Assembly (NCBI RefSeq): GCF_022669015.1
Contig: NZ_JAKKSL010000003.1
Location: forward strand, 372,001 to 436,000
Length of the DNA: 64,000 bases
Direction of reading: 5' to 3'
Origin: Colwellia maritima
GTDB taxonomy: Bacteria > Pseudomonadota > Gammaproteobacteria > Enterobacterales > Alteromonadaceae
Shown piece by piece: positions 59,390-64,000 of this stretch. Position 1 is the first letter of the stretch; every line of letters starts with the position of its first letter. The notes below the pieces were generated by a model. The model ran no database searches and was not told the DNA's origin. It saw only the letters and a list, made by a program, of their open reading frames with translations. The translations under genes and the position numbers were made by a program.

Positions 59390-60410
59390 TCAACTACCAC
59401 ATGATTTTCGAACAATAACGCTAGGTTCAATTAAGGTAGTACTGATGTCATGACCACTTATTGATGATAGTAAGGTGTTTACTAACAGCTCGCCTGCCAA
59501 TTGAGTATCTTGCTTAACCGTTGTTAACGGCGGAAATGTAAAGCCGGCAATGGCGATATCATCAAACCCAACCACCGCAACTTGGTCTGGTATGGTAATA
59601 TTATGTTCTTTTAACGCACGCATTGCGCCTATAGCAATCAAATCACACGCCGCACAAATAGCATCAAATTTTTCACCACTGTTTATTAATTCACACGCGG
59701 CTTTATAACCCGCTTCTTCAGTATACAGAGCGTTAAACTGCATTTTACTATTAACCACTAAACCGTGATCTTTCAGTGCCTGACAATGGCCTTTATAGCG
59801 ATCATAAAATTCAGGTGCATGGCTAGAGGCGCTTCCTAAAAAAGCAAAGTGTTTTCGCCCTTGTTTAATTACATGCTCAGTGATCTCTTGCCCGCCACGA
59901 AAGTTATCACAACCTATAGAGACTATAGGCAATTCTTGTACTTCAGCTCCCCAACGAACAAAATGCGTTCCTTGCTCACTTAATTGAATCAGTTTTTCTT
60001 CAAAATCAACATAATCACCATAACCCAACAAAATTAGACCGTCGGCTTTATTACTGTCTTCAAAATCAGCATGCCAATCGTTACTCGCTTGTTGAAATGA
60101 TACTAATAAATCATAGCCTTTTTGTGCGCAAGCTCGGGTAATACTGCCTAACATGGAAAGAAAAAAGGATTGATGGCTGAATCATCATTGGTGGGGTCTT
60201 CAAAAAGTAGCAAAGCAATGGTATCACAATGCTTCGAACGCAAATTACTGGCGTTTTTGTCGACTTTGTAATTTAATTCTTTGGCAATTGCTTGTATTTT
60301 GAGTCGCGTTTCTTCGTTCACTAAAGGACTATTTCGCAAAGCCCTAGACACCGTCGACTGAGAAACCCGACCTGAAAGGCAATATCAAAAGAAGTCGCTT
60401 TTTCTTTCAC
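59390..60410 (-). CDS. malR: LacI-family maltose regulator MalR, two frame breaks
   Basis: Likely repressor of the maltodextrin genes. From GTG 60410 it reads VKEKATSFDIAFQVG, and after restoring one G near 60372 continues with VSQSTVSRALRNSPLVNEET, the LacI helix-turn-helix and hinge (KNASNLRSKHCDTIA). A second break at about 60150-60156 (one T short) leads to SMLGSITRACAQKGYDLLVS and the periplasmic-binding-protein-like effector domain, ending RKSCGS. Repaired length is 340 residues, normal for LacI. Symbol is given by context and resemblance to Alteromonadales MalR; no operator lies before this gene itself. Confidence 0.85.
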
Positions 60411-60488
60411 TTGGCTACTCGCTAATATTTGATAAAAAACAAAGATAACAAGAATATACCTGAGCAGGCGACAAAAGTATAGATAGCA

Positions 60489-60521
60489 AAAAGGCTCAAA
60501 TAAATGCTATTTGAGCCTTTT
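60489..60521 (-). terminator. Rho-independent terminator of efp
   Basis: AAAAGGCTCAAATA pairs exactly with TATTTGAGCCTTTT around a five-base loop, 22 bases beyond the efp stop. On the minus strand the stem ends in a run of five T. Confidence 0.82.
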
Positions 60522-60542
60522 GGGGTAAATTAAATTTACGGT

Positions 60543-61112
60543 TTACTTGGAAGCGCGTGAAACGTATTCACCAGATCGTGTATCGATTTTCACTTTTTCA
60601 CCAATTTGTACAAACAAAGGTACACGAACTACGGCACCCGTAGCTAACGTAGCAGGTTTGCCACCTGTACCCGCAGTATCACCTTTTAAACCAGGGTCAG
60701 TTTCTGTAATGTCGATTTCAACAAAGTTTGGCGGTGTCACCGAAATAGGTGAATTATTCCATAAGGTGATCGTACAAATGTCCCCTTCTACTAACCACTT
60801 TTCGCTATCAGCAACGGCTTTATCATCGGCAGCTATTTGTTCAAACGTTTCATTATTCATAAAGTGCCAAAACTCACCATCGGCATATAAATAAGCTAAC
60901 TCTATATCCATTACATCAGCACCTTCAACAGACTCACCTGATTTAAAGGTTTTTTCTAATACCTTCCCTGAGACTAATTTACGAATTTTAACACGGTTAA
61001 AAGCCTGACCTTTACCCGGTTTTACTAATTCGTTTTCAAGGATATTGCATGGTTCGTCATCAAGCATGATTTTAAGTCCGGCTTTAAACTGGTTAGTACT
61101 GAAATTAGCCAT
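60543..61112 (-). CDS. efp: Elongation factor P
   Basis: Relieves ribosome stalling at polyproline. 189 residues, three-domain EF-P. The modified lysine lies in [15 protein letters not shown] (about residue 34), and the C-terminal signature is [11 protein letters not shown]. The divergent neighbour epmB encodes the lysine 2,3-aminomutase that makes the beta-lysine used for its modification; epmA is not in this window. Confidence 0.96.
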   Translation of the reverse strand: MANFSTNQFKAGLKIMLDDEPCNILENELVKPGKGQAFNRVKIRKLVSGKVLEKTFKSGESVEGADVMDIELAYLYADGEFWHFMNNETFEQIAADDKAVADSEKWLVEGDICTITLWNNSPISVTPPNFVEIDITETDPGLKGDTAGTGGKPATLATGAVVRVPLFVQIGEKVKIDTRSGEYVSRASK

Positions 61113-61179
61113 AAGTGCGCTCTTTTATTAATTGTCTATTACCATTAAACTACACAGCATCTAAGGTAGAGAACATAGG

Positions 61180-62220
61180 TTGAAATTAGAATTGTCGCAG
61201 ATAATAACCCAAATTGACCCTCAATTGCATCTTTGTGATGAAAATTCATGGCAAAAAGATTTACGTGAAGTCATAATTGACCCAAAAAAGCTTCTAGATT
61301 TACTTGATATTGATTGTGATGGTTATTTGCAGCACTTTAAGGCGCGTAAATTATTTCCTGTTCGGGTGCCGTTACCTTTTATTAAGCGCATGAAAAAAGG
61401 TGATATTAATGACCCTTTATTAAAACAGGTTATGCCTTTATCTAATGAGTTTATTGTCTCTGATGGTTATGTAACAGATCCTTTAAATGAGCATGATACT
61501 GTTGCAGCAGGTCTACTTCATAAATACAAACATCGGGTACTAATGATTGTTAAAGCAGGTTGTGCTATCAATTGTCGTTATTGTTTTAGACGGCATTTTC
61601 CCTACCAAGACAACAGTCCAAATAAACAACGTTGGCAGCAAGCATTAACGTATATTGAAAACAATCAAGACATATCAGAAGTGATTTTTAGTGGTGGCGA
61701 CCCGTTAATGGCAAGTGATGAACATTTAACTTGGCTTGTTGAACAACTAGAGAAGATTACCCATGTAAAACGCTTACGTATTCATAGCCGTTTACCTGTG
61801 GTAATTCCGCGTCGTGTTACTTCTAGATTAGTAAACTTGCTAAAAAATACTCGTTTAAAATCAACCGTGGTATTGCATATAAACCATCCTAATGAAATTG
61901 ATCATGATTTTATTAATGCGCTTGAACCATTAAAGGCTGCAAGAATTCCATTATTTAACCAAAGTGTCATGCTCAAAGGTATTAATGATAATAGTACTGT
62001 ACTGTGTGAATTAAGTGAGCAGCTATTTGATGCAGGCATTCAACCTTACTATTTACACCTATTTGATCCAGTACAAGGTGCGGCTCACTTTGATGTACCC
62101 GAAAAAAAGGCTATAACAATTGTGAATGAAATGCTTGCCGCTTTGCCCGGCTTTTTAATGCCAAAACTTGTACGTGAAGTAGCAGGACAAACTAACAAAA
62201 CACCAATAAACCTGACATAA
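61180..62220 (+). CDS. epmB: EF-P beta-lysylation protein EpmB (lysine 2,3-aminomutase)
   Basis: Radical SAM, PLP-dependent enzyme that converts lysine to beta-lysine for EF-P. 346 residues with the cluster motif KAGCAINCRYCFRRHFPY (CX3CX2C), VIFSGGDPL, and RIHSRLPVVIPRR. TTG start assigned at 61180; no ATG precedes the conserved N-terminal helices. Divergent from efp, the usual arrangement. Confidence 0.94.
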   Translation: MKLELSQIITQIDPQLHLCDENSWQKDLREVIIDPKKLLDLLDIDCDGYLQHFKARKLFPVRVPLPFIKRMKKGDINDPLLKQVMPLSNEFIVSDGYVTDPLNEHDTVAAGLLHKYKHRVLMIVKAGCAINCRYCFRRHFPYQDNSPNKQRWQQALTYIENNQDISEVIFSGGDPLMASDEHLTWLVEQLEKITHVKRLRIHSRLPVVIPRRVTSRLVNLLKNTRLKSTVVLHINHPNEIDHDFINALEPLKAARIPLFNQSVMLKGINDNSTVLCELSEQLFDAGIQPYYLHLFDPVQGAAHFDVPEKKAITIVNEMLAALPGFLMPKLVREVAGQTNKTPINLT

Positions 62221-62287
62221 TCAGACTTTATTAATTCAGACCAAATCACCTGACATTGAACCAAGACTAGCTAAAAAGACAACCATT

Positions 62288-62625
62288 ATGACCAAAGCCA
62301 TTGAACAACAATTAATTGAAAACATCTCATTAATCTTAAAAAGATCACTAACAGCCGATGCCACTTTAGCTGATTTACGCGAACACAATAAAGCAGGCTT
62401 TGAAGCCATTTTTAAAAAAGATCCGGCTTTCAATGTTCTGCAAATACATTTCAACCCTATGTGGAAGAAATTGCTGATGATCTATTAAACTGGCAAGCAC
62501 ATAAAGACCAACAACAATTACTCATTCCATTAGTTAAAAAAATTGAACAACTATTTACCGTTTTGGTGGCTTTGAACAAAGCCACAGTGCTTAGCGCCCT
62601 ATCCAGGTTTTATCTTATCAAGTAG
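62288..62625 (+). CDS. Small hypothetical protein, one frame break
   Basis: Starts MTKAIEQQLIENISLILKR. The frame breaks near 62440-62452 (ACATTTCAACC), and the other frame continues FQPYVEEIADDLLNWQAHKD to SALSRFYLIK and stop, for about 112 residues. Helical, no signal peptide, no family recognised. Its end overlaps the convergent transporter gene by 16 bases. Confidence 0.6.
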
Positions 62626-63663
62626 TAAGACAAGAAATAGCCTGCCCCCATTAAATAAACAAATAAGATACTCGCTAGATAAATCGGTTTAAAACCAACA
62701 TGCTTAAATTTATTAAAGCGAGTTTCCATACCTAATGCTGTCATCGCCATTGTTAATATAAAACTATCAAACTGATTAATGCCATTCACTACGCTTTCTG
62801 GCAACAAATTAAGTGAATTAAAGCCAACAACACCAACAAAACCTAATGCAAACCAAGGAATAGTAATTGCCATTTTATGCTGACGTTGAGCAACGCCTTG
62901 CCTTACATAGCTTTGTTTAACGCCTCTCGCAATCCAAAGACTTAACACAATTAAAAAAGGTGCTAATAACATTACTCGCAACATTTTCACAATAATTGCT
63001 GTGTTTGCAATGTTATCCCCCATGGCTGCACCTGCGCCAACTACATGGGCGACTTCGTGTAGGCTCCCACCAGTATATGCCCCCATTGCTTGTTCAGTTA
63101 ACCCTAGTACACCACTTTGGTACAACATTGGATAAATAAACATTGCAAGTGTGCCAAAAACCACCACAGTTGCCACTGCGATACTGGTCTTATAAGGCTC
63201 GGCTTTAATAATTGGCTCTGTTGCTAATACGGCAGCCGCACCACAAATTGCGCTGCCCGCACTAATTAAAATACTGGTATCACGATCAAGTTTTAATAGC
63301 TTTATACCAACCCAAAGATCCTAGAATAAAGGTAGTAGTTACCATAATAAAGCTGACTGCAACCCCTGCCACCCCAACTTGTATAACGTATTGAAATGTT
63401 AGCCGAAAACCATATAAAACAATACCTAATCGTAATAAGGTTTTAGTAGAAAATAACAAGGAAATTTGCCATTCATCAGGAAATTTATGCCGTAAACTAT
63501 TCCCGTATAGCATACCCAACACAATGCTAATAATCAGTGGGCTAATCGCTAATTGCTTAAACAATGAGAATTCAGACAGGTACGTAGCTGCCATTGCTAA
63601 TAATGCGACAAATAGCAGACCATTTAAGGTGTTTGCTCGATTTTCTATAGAAAAAGCCATCAT
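62610..63663 (-). CDS. YeiH/YadS-type putative sulfate exporter family membrane protein, one frame break
   Basis: Multi-span membrane protein of the Cons_hypoth698 (YeiH) family. SPLIISIVLGMLYGNSLRHK and the conserved GGSLHEVAHVVGAGAAMGD are visible. The frame breaks near 63300-63312; removal or addition of one base joins TTTFILGS to LWVGIKLLKLDRDTSILI. Repaired length is about 350 residues, as E. coli YeiH. Start is the first of two ATGs (63663 or 63660). Transport substrate unproven. Confidence 0.85.
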
Positions 63664-63848
63664 ATCTCTCAGTTATTCATTTTAGCGATAATATATAAGA
63701 GATAATTAAATAAATATAATGGATGTTTTTAATTTAATACATTAAAAAAACTTATGTGTAATTATAACCTTTTTATAATCACTCATTAGTATTTGTACTT
63801 ATAAACCTATGCACTAATACGTAAGTGTCGGGTTTAACATACTGTAAA

Positions 63849-63867
63849 GCCCAAGTCATGCTTGGGC
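63849..63867 (-). terminator. Hairpin after the prolyl oligopeptidase gene
   Basis: GCCCAAG pairs with CTTGGGC around TCATG, 22 bases beyond the stop on the minus strand, followed by TTTA only. The rest of 63664-63848 is A/T-rich and shows no gene. Confidence 0.5.
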
Positions 63868-63888
63868 ATCTATTACTGAAGGGTTTTA

Positions 63889-64000
63889 TTACTCTGGTAG
63901 TTTGTCAAATCCCATATTGAAGAGTGTAAAAGCAAATAGGTCTGCGTAAAGATCGATCGTTTTAGAAACGGGCGTACCCGCCCCATGACCACCATTTGTT
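63889..64000 (-). CDS. Prolyl oligopeptidase (S9 family), C-terminal end, cut by window edge
   Basis: The visible 36 codons read [20 protein letters not shown] and [16 protein letters not shown] before the stop. GGHGAG contains the catalytic histidine region of S9A prolyl endopeptidases, and the closing helix fits that family. The catalytic Ser and Asp lie outside the window. Confidence 0.75.
   Translation of the reverse strand, partial: TNGGHGAGTPVSKTIDLYADLFAFTLFNMGFDKLPE

Overview
The window looks like a chromosome segment of a marine, probably cold-adapted gammaproteobacterium of the Alteromonadales, most like Colwelliaceae (Colwellia/Thalassotalea type). This rests on low G+C, E. coli-like ribosomal, dksA, pcnB, yadGH and efp/epmB genes, PanP in place of PanD next to panBC, and a TonB/MalR-type maltodextrin locus. 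No taxon marker was searched, so the assignment is inference.

Layout. 1-6616 (minus): spc operon and start of the alpha operon (rplN-rplX-rplE-rpsN-rpsH-rplF-rplR-rpsE-rpmD-rplO-secY-rpmJ, then rpsM-rpsK-rpsD), with a conserved S4 leader before rpsM. 7079-14025 (plus): FNR-like box, dksA, gluQ, flavin reductase-like gene, SDR, pcnB (apparent AUU start), folK, panB, panC. 14074-19147 (minus): DUF4124/glutaredoxin protein, panP, a TrmB-like methyltransferase, yadH, yadG. 20251-33780 and 39068-50746: a maltodextrin utilisation locus with pullulanase, three GH13 enzymes, a GH31 alpha-glucosidase, glucokinase, a TonB receptor, a flavin-dependent halogenase-family protein and an MFS sugar transporter. 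Seven copies of one 14-bp palindrome (TGMATACGTATKYA) lie before these genes. The likely regulator, a LacI-family MalR, is at 59390-60410. 34025-39075 interrupts the locus with an aldo/keto reductase, an HDOD protein, MscS, a DUF2975/XRE pair and a lipoprotein hydrolase. A PaiB/GNAT/MocR group sits at 46273-49162.

50747-60410, between the transporter gene and malR, is an accessory hotspot. It carries repeated, diverged pieces of the transporter 3' end, of the intergenic flanks and of the malR 3' end. Between these lie AT-rich cargo genes: a small protein, a membrane protein, a class 3 lipase with an upstream exported protein and a ghost second lipase, a HEPN/AbiU2-like protein, a small lipoprotein (plus a deleted copy) and a DUF4143 ATPase. 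60543-64000 returns to core genes: efp, epmB, a small protein, a YeiH-family transporter and the C-terminus of a prolyl oligopeptidase.

Quality warning: about 30 single-base frame breaks occur, including in essential secY, rplO and panB. Most are repaired by one base in a homopolymer, so they look like sequence errors. I annotate such genes over their full span and state the break.
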